A DNA stretch of 64,000 nucleotides from Phytohabitans suffuscus. GTDB taxonomy: Bacteria; Actinomycetota; Actinomycetes; Mycobacteriales; Micromonosporaceae. The position numbers and the translations under genes were made by a program. This document shows, piece after piece, positions 32,421 to 42,745 of the stretch. The stretch is from assembly GCF_011764565.1 (NCBI RefSeq), contig NZ_AP022871.1, positions 868,001-932,000 of the forward strand, given 5' to 3'. The first letter of the stretch is position 1. Each line of letters begins with the position of its first letter. The notes under the pieces are model-generated. The model had not been told where the DNA came from. It searched no databases and worked only from the letters and a program-made list of their open reading frames with translations.

Positions 32421-33347
32421 ATGGCGACAACCGAGGCCCCCGCCGGCAGTACCGCGCGCAGGCCGTCCCGGGCCTCGTTCGCGACCTGGCGGGGCGTGCT
32501 CGTCCGCGCCGGGCGCGGCTTCATGGACGACAACTGCACCGACTGGGCGGCCGCGCTGACCTACTACGGCGTGCTCTCCCTCTTTCCCGCGATGATCGTG
32601 ATCGTGGCGCTCGTGGGACTGGTCTCCGAGGGCGACAGGACGGTCGACACGATCGTCGACGTCGCCCGGGACCTGGGCGCCGGCTCGATCGTCAACAACG
32701 ACAGCGTGGTGGACCAGATCAGGCAGGTGACCAGCCAGGGCTCGGCGAGCGTGCTGCTCAGCTTCGGCCTGCTCGGCGCGCTGTGGTCGTCCTCCGGCTA
32801 CGTCGGCGCGTTCACCCGGGCCTCGAACGCGATCTACGACGTCGAGGAGAGCCGCAAGTTCTACCGGCTCCGCCCGCTCCAGCTGCTCATCACCGCCGCC
32901 GCGCTGGTGCTGCTCGCGATGGTGGCGGTCGTGCTGATCGTCAGCGGCCCGGTCAGCGACGCGATCGGCAACGCGCTGGGCGCCGGCGACACCGCGCGGC
33001 TGGCCTGGTCGATCCTCAAGTGGCCGGTGCTGGTGCTGGTGATGATGCTGCTGCTGGGACTGATGTTCTGGATCGCGCCGGACGTCGAGCAGCCGCGCTT
33101 CCGGTGGATCACGATCGGCGGCGCGGCGGCGCTCGTCGTGTGGGCGGTCGCGTCGTTCGGCTTCGGCGTCTACGTGGCCAACTTCAGCTCGTACCAGGGC
33201 ACGTACGGCACGCTCGGCGGGGTGATCGCGTTCCTGGTCTGGCTGTACCTGTCGAACTGCGCGGTCCTGCTCGGCGTGGAGATCAACGCCGAGGCGCGGC
33301 GGGTGGCCATGCCCGAGGCGGGGTTTGTCGCGGAGGGGCCCGGGTAG
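32421..33347 (+). CDS. YihY/BrkB family membrane protein
   Basis: Integral membrane protein of 308 aa with six hydrophobic segments. The family signature is visible: DWAAALTYYGVLSLFPAMIV in the first helix region, LWSSSGYVGAFTRASNAIYD, then LPYGTLGG-like YQGTYGTLGGVIAFLVWLYL and NCAVLLGVEINAE at the end. The family was once annotated as ribonuclease BN or a virulence factor; that role is not supported and the function is unknown. ATG at 32421 precedes a 35-residue cytoplasmic Arg/Ser-rich N terminus. The next gene (DUF2795) begins 10 bases after its stop, suggesting cotranscription. Confidence 0.9.
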   Translation: MATTEAPAGSTARRPSRASFATWRGVLVRAGRGFMDDNCTDWAAALTYYGVLSLFPAMIVIVALVGLVSEGDRTVDTIVDVARDLGAGSIVNNDSVVDQIRQVTSQGSASVLLSFGLLGALWSSSGYVGAFTRASNAIYDVEESRKFYRLRPLQLLITAAALVLLAMVAVVLIVSGPVSDAIGNALGAGDTARLAWSILKWPVLVLVMMLLLGLMFWIAPDVEQPRFRWITIGGAAALVVWAVASFGFGVYVANFSSYQGTYGTLGGVIAFLVWLYLSNCAVLLGVEINAEARRVAMPEAGFVAEGPG

Positions 33348-33357
33348 GACCCATCGC

Positions 33358-33768
33358 ATGGACCGCGGCAACAGCAAGCACGGCCCGCGCCTGGACCAGG
33401 AGATGGCCCACGAGGTGCGCGGCACCGTCCAGGGCGTATCCGGATCGCGGGTCGAGGAGTGGCGTGAGCCGGAACCGGCCGGCGAGGACCAGCCCGAGGC
33501 CAGCGAGGTGCCGGCGGGCGACCGCCGCTCCGGGGCCCCGCAGGGGATGACCAACGAGGAGGTGGAGCAGCGCAGCCAGCTGGGGCGGTACCTCGAAGTG
33601 TCCGCGCTGCCCGCCGACCGCGAGGCCCTGCGGCGTACGGCCGAGCGGAACCAGGCGCCGGACGAGGTGCTCGACCAGCTGAGCCGCCTGCCCTCGGACC
33701 GCACGTTCGAGACGGTGTCCGAGGTGTGGGCCGTACTGGGGCACGCGAACGAGACGACACGCTGGTAG
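33358..33768 (+). CDS. DUF2795 domain protein
   Basis: 136-residue hydrophilic protein. The N-terminal half is charged and probably disordered (MDRGNSKHGPRLDQEMAHEV). The C-terminal 65 residues fit DUF2795: SQLGRYLEVSALPADREAL, then RNQAPDEVLDQLSRLPSD and FETVSEVWAVLG. ATG at 33358 has TAGGA 8 bases upstream and follows yihY closely. It is convergent with an MFS gene (22 bases between stops). Function unknown; related proteins are common in actinobacteria. Confidence 0.8.
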   Translation: MDRGNSKHGPRLDQEMAHEVRGTVQGVSGSRVEEWREPEPAGEDQPEASEVPAGDRRSGAPQGMTNEEVEQRSQLGRYLEVSALPADREALRRTAERNQAPDEVLDQLSRLPSDRTFETVSEVWAVLGHANETTRW

Positions 33769-33790
33769 GAGGAGACCGGGGCTGGCGCGG

Positions 33791-34993
33791 TCAGGTCTGA
33801 ACCGTGACCACGCTCCTGGCCGTCCCGTCGCCGGCCCGGCGGCGGGACGAGGCCGCGTAGAGGAGCATGAGCAGCAGGCTCATCACGACCAGCGACGGGC
33901 CGAGCGCCTCCACGTCGACGCGGCTGAGCAGGATGCCGACCAGGCCGGGCAGGAGCGCGCCGCCGAGCGCCGAGCCGCCGAGCTGCACGCCGATCGTGCG
34001 GTCCGCGTGCGCCTCGCCCACCCGGTCCGCGGTCATCAGCGTCATCAGCGGGAAGACCGGCGCGGCCGAGAAGCCGATGATGCCGAGGCCCAGCACCGCG
34101 ACCCAGCCCGGCGCGGGCAGCGCGACGAGCACCGCACCGCCGGCCATGCCCGCGAGGCTCGCCCACAGCACCTGGCCGCTGCCCACCCGCTCGGCGACGA
34201 TGCCCTGCACGACCCGGCCGAGGAAGAGGCACGCCCAGTACCCGGAGACGCAGACACCGGCCACCGCCGCGCTGATCCCGCGCCCCTCGGTCAGCAGCGT
34301 GTACGCCCAGAGGCCGGCCGCCACCTCGACCGCCACGTACACGGCGAAGGCGAGCGCGCCCAGCCACACCGCGGGGATCACGAGCGTGGCGCGGATCGGG
34401 ACCGCGGGCGGCGCGGGCACGTCGGCCTTCGCCGGTCGGTGCACGGCCCAGCGGTTCACGGTCAGCACGAACGCGGTCGCGAGCAGCGCCTGGGCGGCGG
34501 CGACCACCCCGTACCCCCATCGCCAGGACAGGCCCGCGGAGAGCGCGGTCGTCATGATCAGCGGGCCGATGGCGACGCCGAGGCCGAAGAACGCGTGCAG
34601 CCAGTTCATGTGCCGGGGGCCGAAGGCCGCCGCCGCGTACGCGTTGAGGCCCGAGTCGATCGCGCCGCCGCCGAGGCCGAGCACCAGCGCGAACGCGACC
34701 ATGACGGCGAGGACCGGCGACACCGAGTACGCCGCGAGGCTGATCGCGCAGAGCGCCGTGCTGCCGGCGAGCAGCCGCCCCACGCCCAGCCGCGCGATCG
34801 TGAACCCGGCCGCGACGCTCGACGTCAGGTAGCCCACCGTGCCGACCGTCAGCAGCACACCGACCGTCTCGCGGGGTACGGCGAACTCCTCGCTGATCGA
34901 CGGCCAGCCGACGCCGAGCAGCCCGTCGGGCAGCCCGAGGCTGATGAAGGCGAAGTAGGCCAGGAGGAGCATGCCCCCGCGGGTACCAGTCAC
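33791..34993 (-). CDS. MFS transporter
   Basis: Twelve-helix transporter of about 400 aa. The N terminus MLLLAYFAFISLGLPDGLLG followed by GVGWPSISEEF resembles the FucP/YfmO-like group of MFS proteins. The A-loop region reads ARLGVGRLLAGST. GGGAIDSGLNAYAAAAFGPR and NWLHAFFGLGVAIGPLIMT are typical of this subgroup, as is IGFSAAPVFPLMTLMTADRVG near residue 310. I place the start at GTG 34993; ATG 34972 is nearly as good. The long frame further upstream covers a non-coding region. No regulator is adjacent, and the substrate is unknown. Confidence 0.87.
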   Translation of the reverse strand: MTGTRGGMLLLAYFAFISLGLPDGLLGVGWPSISEEFAVPRETVGVLLTVGTVGYLTSSVAAGFTIARLGVGRLLAGSTALCAISLAAYSVSPVLAVMVAFALVLGLGGGAIDSGLNAYAAAAFGPRHMNWLHAFFGLGVAIGPLIMTTALSAGLSWRWGYGVVAAAQALLATAFVLTVNRWAVHRPAKADVPAPPAVPIRATLVIPAVWLGALAFAVYVAVEVAAGLWAYTLLTEGRGISAAVAGVCVSGYWACLFLGRVVQGIVAERVGSGQVLWASLAGMAGGAVLVALPAPGWVAVLGLGIIGFSAAPVFPLMTLMTADRVGEAHADRTIGVQLGGSALGGALLPGLVGILLSRVDVEALGPSLVVMSLLLMLLYAASSRRRAGDGTARSVVTVQT

Positions 34994-35161
34994 GAGGACC
35001 GATCCTATGCCGGCGGCGACCCTCTGTGGATCTTGAGCGTGCTGGCCGGGATGTCCCCACCTCGCGCGACGGCCGGCGGCGGGCGTCCAAACCGGACGCA
35101 CACGACAACATCGACCGAACGGCCGACAGGTGATCGGGGCACATCGCGCCAAACTGTCCGG

Positions 35162-35371
35162 ATGCGCCGCTCCCCCAACGCCACCGGCTTCCTGACCGCA
35201 CGGCAGCGCCAGCTCGCCTGGCTGGGCTTCCTCCTGGTCGCGTGCCAGGCGCCCGTCGCCGCGAAGGTGCTGCCGGACGACTCGTGGCTGTTCAGCATCG
35301 TGGTCGCCCTGATGGTGGCGACGGTCATCATGGCTGATGACTCGATGCGACGGCGCCCTGCCACAGAGTAG
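35162..35371 (+). CDS. Small two-helix membrane protein, unknown
   Basis: 69-residue protein starting at ATG 35162. It has a basic N terminus (MRRSPNATGFLTARQRQ) and two hydrophobic stretches, LAWLGFLLVACQAPVAA and WLFSIVVALMVATVIMA, separated by a short acidic turn, then a basic tail. The composition and codon bias look coding. No family recognised. It is divergent from the MFS gene at 33791-34993 and stands alone. Confidence 0.5.
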   Translation: MRRSPNATGFLTARQRQLAWLGFLLVACQAPVAAKVLPDDSWLFSIVVALMVATVIMADDSMRRRPATE

Positions 35372-35472
35372 TCGGCGCCCGGGTGACATCCATCTCAACC
35401 CAGCGGGCGTCCCCAAGATTCAGCCGACCGGCCGAGGCTGGTCCCACCGCGGCCCGACTAGCGTCGATCCCC

Positions 35473-35841
35473 ATGACTGGGCTGTTCAACGGCTTCACCT
35501 CGCGCGCCGCCACGCGTTCCGCACGTTCCGAGATCAGCGGGATGATGTCGGCGTTCGGCGCGTCCGGTCTCGCGGCCGCCGCCCGCCACCCCGGCCTGCT
35601 CGCCGCGATCGACCAGCACGCGGCGGCGATCCGCGACAGCCTCCTGGGCGACCTGCGGCCGCTCACGCCGGTGCACCTGGCGGGCTACGCGGAAGGCGTC
35701 CGCGACGCGGCCGCGGAGCACGGCTGGCGCCTGCCCGAGGGCCCGATCGACTGGACGGCCGGCACCGACTGGGTGCTGACCCGGCTGCTCGCGGTGTGCC
35801 ACCTGGCCCACGCGTCGATACCCGCTCAGCGCCGCGCCTGA
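35473..35841 (+). CDS. DUF6401-like small protein
   Basis: 122 aa, ATG at 35473. The sequence features AAAARHPGLLAAIDQHAAAI near residue 33, then TPVHLAGYAEGVRDAAAEHG and a C-terminal DWVLTRLLAVCHLAH. This pattern resembles a short actinobacterial family annotated as DUF6401 (natural-product-biosynthesis-associated), but I recognise it only loosely. No biosynthetic gene cluster is next to it. It is presumably cytoplasmic; function unknown. Confidence 0.6.
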   Translation: MTGLFNGFTSRAATRSARSEISGMMSAFGASGLAAAARHPGLLAAIDQHAAAIRDSLLGDLRPLTPVHLAGYAEGVRDAAAEHGWRLPEGPIDWTAGTDWVLTRLLAVCHLAHASIPAQRRA

Positions 35842-36003
35842 GCCCTCCTCGGCCCTTCCGCCGACCCACCCTCCTCCGAAGCGCCCCGACACGCGTGGGA
35901 TGACGGGATTGCGACAGTCGCCACCCACTTCACCCGATAGCGTCGCCCGCGGGCCGGCCCGGAACTGGGCCACGCCCGACCGCGCGCGAAGAAGGAGATC
36001 CGA

Positions 36004-36420
36004 ATGGCCCGCCGGGTGTTGATGGGGATGGCCGCGCTCGTGCTGGCACTCAGCGCCGGCGCCTGCGGCGACGACTCTCCCGACCCGGCGCCGAGGCTGG
36101 TCCCGCCGGTCACCACGCCGGGCCCCGGACGCGAGGCCGTCGCCGGCATCGCCCCGCTGCCCGACCAGGCGACCGCGCTGGAGTTCGTGGACGTGCTCAT
36201 CGCCATCGACCGCGACATCGTGCACAACCAGGAGGAGAAGGCCGTCGACCGCGGCCGCGACCTGTGCGCCGCGGTGAAGAGCACCCCGGACGACGAGCCG
36301 AAGCTGGTCCAGGCCACGATCCGCCGCTTCACGTCGCCCAACCACCCGAAGGGCTTCGGCGAGGCCAAGTCCAAGCGCATCCTGGCCGCCACCCGCAAGT
36401 ACATCTGCCCGTCGTACTGA
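36004..36420 (+). CDS. Secreted lipoprotein, DUF732-like
   Basis: 138-residue lipoprotein precursor. The signal peptide MARRVLMGMAALVLALSAGA ends at a lipobox cysteine (SAGAC, residue 20). A Pro-rich linker follows, then a small helical domain with two cysteines (GRDLCAAVKS and RKYICPSY) that likely form a disulfide, as in DUF732 proteins of mycobacteria. AGAAGGAG lies 7 bases before ATG 36004. It is convergent with the TM-helix protein. Function unknown. Confidence 0.8.
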   Translation: MARRVLMGMAALVLALSAGACGDDSPDPAPRLVPPVTTPGPGREAVAGIAPLPDQATALEFVDVLIAIDRDIVHNQEEKAVDRGRDLCAAVKSTPDDEPKLVQATIRRFTSPNHPKGFGEAKSKRILAATRKYICPSY

Positions 36421-36507
36421 CCCCGCCGGACCGCGCGCCCACCAGGTCGGCCGGCGGCGGGACGCCCCACCGGGAGCGCCCCGCCTCGTCAGGTCGAGCG
36501 GGTCGGG

Positions 36508-37377
36508 CTACTGCTGGGGCTCTATGAGCTGGGTCTCGTCGTTCCCGCGCGGCGGCATGTTCGCGCCGCCGCTCTGGTAGACGCCGCCGGGCGTGCCCGT
36601 GCCGGACATCGCCGCCGCGGGCTCGGCGCGGTCGGCCATCTGGCGCTGGGTGTCGTCGCGGCCGGTGCTGTACGCCTGCGTGTGCTCGCGGATCACCTGC
36701 GACTCGGACGCGGCGCGGTCGAGCAGCCCCTCCCAGCGCTGCTGCATCGGGCGGACCAGGCCGCCGCCGACGCCGACGACCAGGATGCCGCCGATCGTGG
36801 CCAGCGCGGCGATCAGCACCGGGGTGGTGACCGTCGTGGCGATGCCGACCTGGTTGAGGGCGGCGATGGCGCCGAGCACGATGATGAACGCCCAGGCGAG
36901 GGTCGCCAGCAGCTTGCCGTACGACAGGCCGCCCAGCGCGCCGCCGACCAGGTCGCGGACCGCGTTGGCGATGGCGATCGCGACGACCACGATGACGATC
37001 GCGACGAAGGCCCTGGGCAGCCACGACACGACGCTCGTGATCAGGTCGCTGACCGGGTTGGGGCCCCAGACGGAGAAGCCGATCTGCAGGACGATCAGCA
37101 GCAGCGCGTAGTAGACGATGCGGGAGGCGACCGTGCTCGCGTCGTAGCGGCTGCGGGCGAACGCGCGGCCCATGCCACCGCGCTCGATGGCGCGGTCGAG
37201 GCCGACCCGCTTCAGCGCCCGGTGCACGATGCGGCGCACGAACCGCGCCACGATCCAGCCCACGAAGAGGATCGCCAGGAAGGCGACCGCCTTGGGGAGG
37301 AAGACGAAAACGGACTTCCACATATCGGTGAGCGCACTGTCGATGTCGACCTGCTGCACCGCCAAGGGCTCGGACAT
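36508..37377 (-). CDS. TM-helix repeat (CmpX/MscS-like) membrane protein
   Basis: 289-residue membrane protein with about five hydrophobic segments. The N-terminal part (FLPKAVAFLAILFVGWIVAR, then RFVRRIVHRAL) and the segment YALLLIVLQIGFSVWG match the conserved TM-helix repeat found in CmpX and some small MscS-like channels. LVGGALGGLSYGKLLA is the glycine-rich pore-like helix. The C-terminal 80 residues are hydrophilic and probably disordered. There is no canonical MscS beta domain, so channel activity is an inference. ATG 37377 is the first start; CCTCC on the plus strand nearby provides an AGG-type Shine-Dalgarno. Confidence 0.8.
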   Translation of the reverse strand: MSEPLAVQQVDIDSALTDMWKSVFVFLPKAVAFLAILFVGWIVARFVRRIVHRALKRVGLDRAIERGGMGRAFARSRYDASTVASRIVYYALLLIVLQIGFSVWGPNPVSDLITSVVSWLPRAFVAIVIVVVAIAIANAVRDLVGGALGGLSYGKLLATLAWAFIIVLGAIAALNQVGIATTVTTPVLIAALATIGGILVVGVGGGLVRPMQQRWEGLLDRAASESQVIREHTQAYSTGRDDTQRQMADRAEPAAAMSGTGTPGGVYQSGGANMPPRGNDETQLIEPQQ

Positions 37378-37473
37378 TGGTGCCTCCAGTTCCCAGAGCG
37401 AGCGTTCCGAGTTTCAAGGGTCAAACAGATCATGCACCCACATCAGCACCTTATCCGGCTTTTCGGACAAAAA

Positions 37474-37504
37474 GGGAAGCCCGCCTGTTCCAGGCGGGCT
37501 TCCC
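37474..37504 (-). terminator. Intrinsic terminator of the tandem-GDPD gene
   Basis: A 14-base perfect stem (GGGAAGCCCGCCTG with its complement) around a 3-base loop. On the minus strand it is followed by a run of five T. It begins 15 bases past the GDPD stop, and is the most canonical rho-independent terminator in the window. Confidence 0.9.
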
Positions 37505-37518
37505 GGGAAAGGAGCGGG

Positions 37519-39558
37519 TCAGCGCAGGCCGTTGCGGATCGCCACCGCGACGAGCGCGTCGGGGTCGTCGGAGATGATGCCGTCGACGCCCAGGTCGATC
37601 ACGCGCTGCATGACCGCCGGGTCGTTGACCGTGTACGGCACCACCTTGAGGTCGTACCGCTCCTGGAGCACCGGCACCGCCGGCCCGTGGAAGTAGGTCG
37701 GGTCGGTGCGCAGGTACCAGTCCGGGTGCTGCGCCGCCACCTGGGCCGGGTCGTGCGCCTGCCAGTTGGACGAGACCGTCCCGGCACCCGCGGCGCGGAC
37801 CAGCTTGCCCAGGTCGCGGTACTTCCACCAGTCCAGCCCACCGGTCCACGGGCTCTTCACGGACGGGTCGCCGTAGGCCGCCCGCAGCGAGCACTCGTCG
37901 GCGACCGTGGCGCACTCGGCCGGCCCGTACTGCCAGACCAGCGCCACCGTCTCGATCCGGCGGTCGAGCTCGCGGGACAGCAGGATCGTCCGCCAGTCGA
38001 ACGACTGGATGGTCACCCGGTCGACGAAGCCGGCCTTCCGCACCGCGGACACCAGCAGGCGGGTGAACCGGTCGTAAGGAGCCGTGTCCGCCACCGTCGG
38101 GCTGATCTTGGTCTCGATGTTCATCCGGACGTCGCGCCGGCCGGACGACTTGACCAGCGCGAAGACCTCGTCCAGCGTCGGGATCCGCGCGCCGGGCACC
38201 GCCACCTGCGACGGGAACTCGGCCAGCGTCCTGGACCCGCAGTCGATGGTCTTGATCTGGCGCAGGGTCAGGTCGTGCACCCGCTTGCCCACGTACGGGA
38301 ACTCCGGGTCACCCGGCCACGCCGGCGCGGTGTCCTCGCAGTGCGAGCCGTTGACGGTGCGGTCGTGGATGACCACGAGCTGCCCGTCCTGGGTCACGCC
38401 GGTGTCCAGCTCCAGTGTGGAGATCGCCGGGTTGGCCAGCGCGTACTCGAACGCGGGGAGCGTGTTCTCCGGCCGCACGGCCCGGGCGCCGCGGTGGCCC
38501 TGGATGTCGAACGGCGACGCGTACCCGCGCGGGAGCTTGTAGCCGCGCCGCGCGAGCAGGCCGCGGAGCCGGTCGGGGTAGTCGGTGATGATGCCGTCCA
38601 CCCCGTCGTCGATGAGCTTGCCCATCGTGGGCAGGTCGTCGATGGTCCACGGCACCACCTTGATGCCGTTGCGGTGGGCGTGGCGGACCATCTCCTTGGT
38701 CACGTACGGCTTGTAGCCCGGGTCGACCACCGAGCCACCCTGCGGCGTGCCGTGCACCGGCGAGAACGTGGTCGCCCCGAAGCTCTTGATCGCCTTGATC
38801 GGGTCGCCACCGAAGTCGTCGATGTCGATGCCGCCCAGCCACGGCGAGGCTCCCGGCTGGCCGGTCTGCAGGAAGTCGATGTTGGTGAGCGCCACCAGCG
38901 GGAGGCGCGGCTCGACCCGGCGCATGCGCATGAGCGCGCCCCAGTCGAAGCTCTGGATCGTGACCTGGCGCAGCAGCCCCGCCTTGCGGACCTCCCGCGC
39001 GGTCACCCGCACGAACTGCTCGCGCGGCGCCGTCTCGCTCGGCGCGCCGGCCTCCACCTTGGTCTCGACGTTGAGCTTGACGTCGTCCGCGCGGTAGCGC
39101 TTGACCAGCGCGAACACCTCGCTCAGCAGTGGCATCCGGGCACCGGGCACGGCGAGCTGGCCGGGCTTGTCGGCGAGTGTCCTGCTGCCGCAGTCGAGGG
39201 TGCGCACCTGGGCGAGGGTGAGCGTGTTGACGTACCTGCCCACGTAGGGGAACTCGGGGTCACCGGGGGTGGCCGGCGCGGTGTCGACACACTTCGTGCC
39301 GCTCACCCGGCGGTCGTGGGTGACCACCGCCTGGCCGTCCTCGGTGATCTGCACGTCCAGCTCCAGCGTGGTCACGCCGAGCTGGAGGGCGTTGCCGAAG
39401 GAGGCGAGCGTGCTTTCCACGCGCAGCCCGAGCCCACCGCGGTGGGCCTGGAGGTCGAACTCCGGCTTGTGCTTCGGGTGCGCCACCGCCGCGCCGGGCA
39501 GCGCCGTGAGGGTCAGGCCCGCGGCCAGGGCAGCGAGCGCGATTCTCCGCATCATCAC
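37519..39558 (-). CDS. Secreted tandem-domain glycerophosphodiester phosphodiesterase
   Basis: 679-residue exported protein with two GDPD domains in tandem. The signal peptide is MMMRRIALAALAAGLTLTAL, ending near VAHP. Domain 1 (about 35-340) has LQAHRGGLGLRVESTLASF, LELDVQITEDGQAVVTHDR and LNVETKVE. Domain 2 (about 345-675) repeats these: IQGHRGARAVRPENTLPAF, LELDTGVTQDGQLVVIHDR, MNIETKI, and DGIISDDPDAL at the end. HR, E-D and HD residues of the TIM-barrel active site are present in both, although domain 2 has T for the Asp-Val after LELD. It probably hydrolyses glycerophosphodiesters or teichoic-acid-like polymers outside the cell. A strong terminator follows. Confidence 0.92.
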   Translation of the reverse strand: MMMRRIALAALAAGLTLTALPGAAVAHPKHKPEFDLQAHRGGLGLRVESTLASFGNALQLGVTTLELDVQITEDGQAVVTHDRRVSGTKCVDTAPATPGDPEFPYVGRYVNTLTLAQVRTLDCGSRTLADKPGQLAVPGARMPLLSEVFALVKRYRADDVKLNVETKVEAGAPSETAPREQFVRVTAREVRKAGLLRQVTIQSFDWGALMRMRRVEPRLPLVALTNIDFLQTGQPGASPWLGGIDIDDFGGDPIKAIKSFGATTFSPVHGTPQGGSVVDPGYKPYVTKEMVRHAHRNGIKVVPWTIDDLPTMGKLIDDGVDGIITDYPDRLRGLLARRGYKLPRGYASPFDIQGHRGARAVRPENTLPAFEYALANPAISTLELDTGVTQDGQLVVIHDRTVNGSHCEDTAPAWPGDPEFPYVGKRVHDLTLRQIKTIDCGSRTLAEFPSQVAVPGARIPTLDEVFALVKSSGRRDVRMNIETKISPTVADTAPYDRFTRLLVSAVRKAGFVDRVTIQSFDWRTILLSRELDRRIETVALVWQYGPAECATVADECSLRAAYGDPSVKSPWTGGLDWWKYRDLGKLVRAAGAGTVSSNWQAHDPAQVAAQHPDWYLRTDPTYFHGPAVPVLQERYDLKVVPYTVNDPAVMQRVIDLGVDGIISDDPDALVAVAIRNGLR

Positions 39559-39619
39559 GGGCGTGATCGTCGCGAAGCGGAGCAGCCGCCGCGCGTGCGG
39601 CGGGTGAACAGGAAACCAA

Positions 39620-40587
39620 CTACTCGCAGGGACGACCGTTGATGGCGCATCCGGTGGGCTCGCCGGCCAGCAGTCCCGGCACCTCGAACGTGAACGCGAC
39701 CGTCCCGCCCGCCGCCAGCTCGCGGTGACCGGCCAGCGGCGTGAACGTCACGAGCGCACCCTCCTGCCGCGCGTCGGCACCCTCCACACCGTCCACCTTC
39801 TGCCCGGCGGGGAGGCTGAGCGCGACCGTCCACCCGTCGGCCGGGCCCTGGCCGCGGTTGGTGACGGTGACCTTGCCGCGATAGCCGGTGAGGCCGAGCA
39901 GCCCGGTGTTGGCCTCGCGGGCGTAGCTGGCGAACAGGTCGGCCCGCGCCGGGGCCGCGTCGCCTCCACCGTGGGCGGCGCGCCCGCGCCCGGCGCGGCA
40001 CGGTCCCCAGTGGACGGAGCGGCACCGCCGCCGGGCGCCGGGTCCGGGGAGGGCACCGCGCCCGCCCCGTCGTCGGCAGCGGCGGGCGTGGGCTCGGCGG
40101 TCACCGGCGGGTCCTGCTCCCCCGCCGCCTCCACCGACGGCAGCGGAAGCCGCACGTCACCGGTCGGCGGCCGGTTGGCCATCAGCACGGCATAGGCTCC
40201 GCCGACGATGGCCACCGCGGCCACCAGGAAGAACACGACCGCAAGACCCACCTCGGTGCGGGTCCACGGTGGTCGTCCTGGCTTCCTTGGTACGCCTGGG
40301 GACGCCCCGGTCGCCGGCGGCCCGTGCCCTCCGGGGCCACGCCCACCGCTCGCCGGCGCCGGCGGCTCCGCCGCGCCCTCGCCGGCCGGCCCGACCGGCA
40401 CCCGGGCCGCCGCCGCACGGGCGGGTCGCGGCGGGCGGTCGAGCGCGCGAGCCCGGTTGGGCGCGGACGCGGTCATGCTGTCGTCGAACTGCTGCAGCTC
40501 AGCGACGTATCCCATCACGCCGGCGTCGCGCTGGCGCGGGATCGGCGCCTCGACCGCCTCGTGTGGCCCCCTGGGATCTGCCGTCAC
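39620..40587 (-). CDS. Membrane-anchored CBM2-like protein, with apparent frameshift
   Basis: About 322 aa. Residues 1-105 are cytoplasmic, Pro/Ala/Gly-rich, starting from GTG 40587 (VTADPRGPHEAVEAP). One membrane helix follows (VGLAVVFFLVAAVAIVGGAY), then an extracellular Pro/Ala/Glu linker of about 70 residues. The C-terminal 110 residues, in a second frame, form a cellulose-binding-like beta-sandwich: GYRGKVTVTNRGQGPADGWT, VALSLPAGQKVDG, VAFTFEVPG and a Cys pair in GCAINGRPCE. One extra base near 39963 joins the two frames. The order linker then CBM2 suggests a surface polysaccharide-binding protein. It lies 600 bases from a GH6 cellulase on the opposite strand. Confidence 0.75.
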
Positions 40588-40771
40588 GCCGCGACTATAT
40601 GCGTGGGGCTCATATCGGGCGCAACCCCCTAATCCCCAGCGGCGCCCGATCACCCGCGGTGCCGGATCGGTGTGATCGTTGCCGTACGGTGACCGTTCGC
40701 CGATGGGCACGTGAAATCCCACCCCACTACCGTGACGGTCAGGCGATACCACACCCTTCGGGAGGGTCGGC

Positions 40772-41092
40772 GTGGTCGGAGCCTTGGTCCGCACACGGGT
40801 GGCGAGCAACGGCAGCATGGTCGTGCAGGTGCGCGGCAACGTCGGCGAAGCCGCCACGGTGCAGTTGCGCCGCGCGCTGCTGCACGCCCTGCTCCGGGTG
40901 CGCACCCACCGCCTGGTCGTCGACCTGCGCCAGGCCGGCTGGGTCGACCCGCTCGGCGTCGGCACGGTGGTCGCCGGGTGCGACGTGGCGAGCGACCGGT
41001 CGGTCTCGGTGGTCGTGCACCGCCCCACGCACGGCGTGGCCCGCCGCCTGCGCGCCGCCGGCCTGCCTGGAAAGGTCCTCCAGCGCCGCTAG
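40772..41092 (+). CDS. STAS-domain protein (anti-sigma antagonist-like) lacking the phospho-serine
   Basis: 106-residue single STAS domain. The first strand is MVVQVRGNVGEAATVQLRRA, the core strand LVVDLRQAGWVDPLGVGTVV and the last helix THGVARRLRAAGLPG. In SpoIIAA-type antagonists the loop reads DSSGLG with a phosphorylated Ser; here it is DPLGVG, so switching by serine phosphorylation is not possible at that position. GTG at 40772 has GGGAGGG five bases upstream. No anti-sigma or sigma gene is adjacent. It may act as a constitutive antagonist or serve another partner. Confidence 0.8.
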   Translation: MVGALVRTRVASNGSMVVQVRGNVGEAATVQLRRALLHALLRVRTHRLVVDLRQAGWVDPLGVGTVVAGCDVASDRSVSVVVHRPTHGVARRLRAAGLPGKVLQRR

Positions 41093-41190
41093 CCTAGCAT
41101 CATCTATCGAGCTTCATCGATTTTTTCGAAATGGCGCGAAGCCGGTTCGACGCAGGGTCTTCACATCCGCGCAACATACCCGTACGGTAA

Positions 41191-42648
<1,458 letters not shown>

Positions 42649-42680
42649 CCCGAACCACGGATATGAACCTCTCCGGATAG

Positions 42681-42714
42681 GGGTGGCCCCGCGCGGTGTG
42701 GCGCGGGGCCACCC
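42681..42714 (+). terminator. Hairpin after the GH6 cellulase
   Basis: GGGTGGCCCCGCGC pairs perfectly over 14 bases with 42701-42714 around a 6-base loop, 32 bases past the stop. It is followed by only a short T-containing stretch (AGGTTTCTCC). Confidence 0.8.
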
Positions 42715-42745
42715 ACCAGGTTTCTCCAGATAGGACGGTGACGAC

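Noticed and set aside
32421..33347. Ribonuclease BN annotation for the YihY protein
   Set aside because: The old rbn name for this family was a misassignment; the protein is an integral membrane protein with no nuclease motif.
36682..39642. Plus-strand open frame of 986 codons across the TM-helix and GDPD genes
   Set aside because: Shadow of two real minus-strand genes with signal peptide and active-site motifs, and it spans their terminator.
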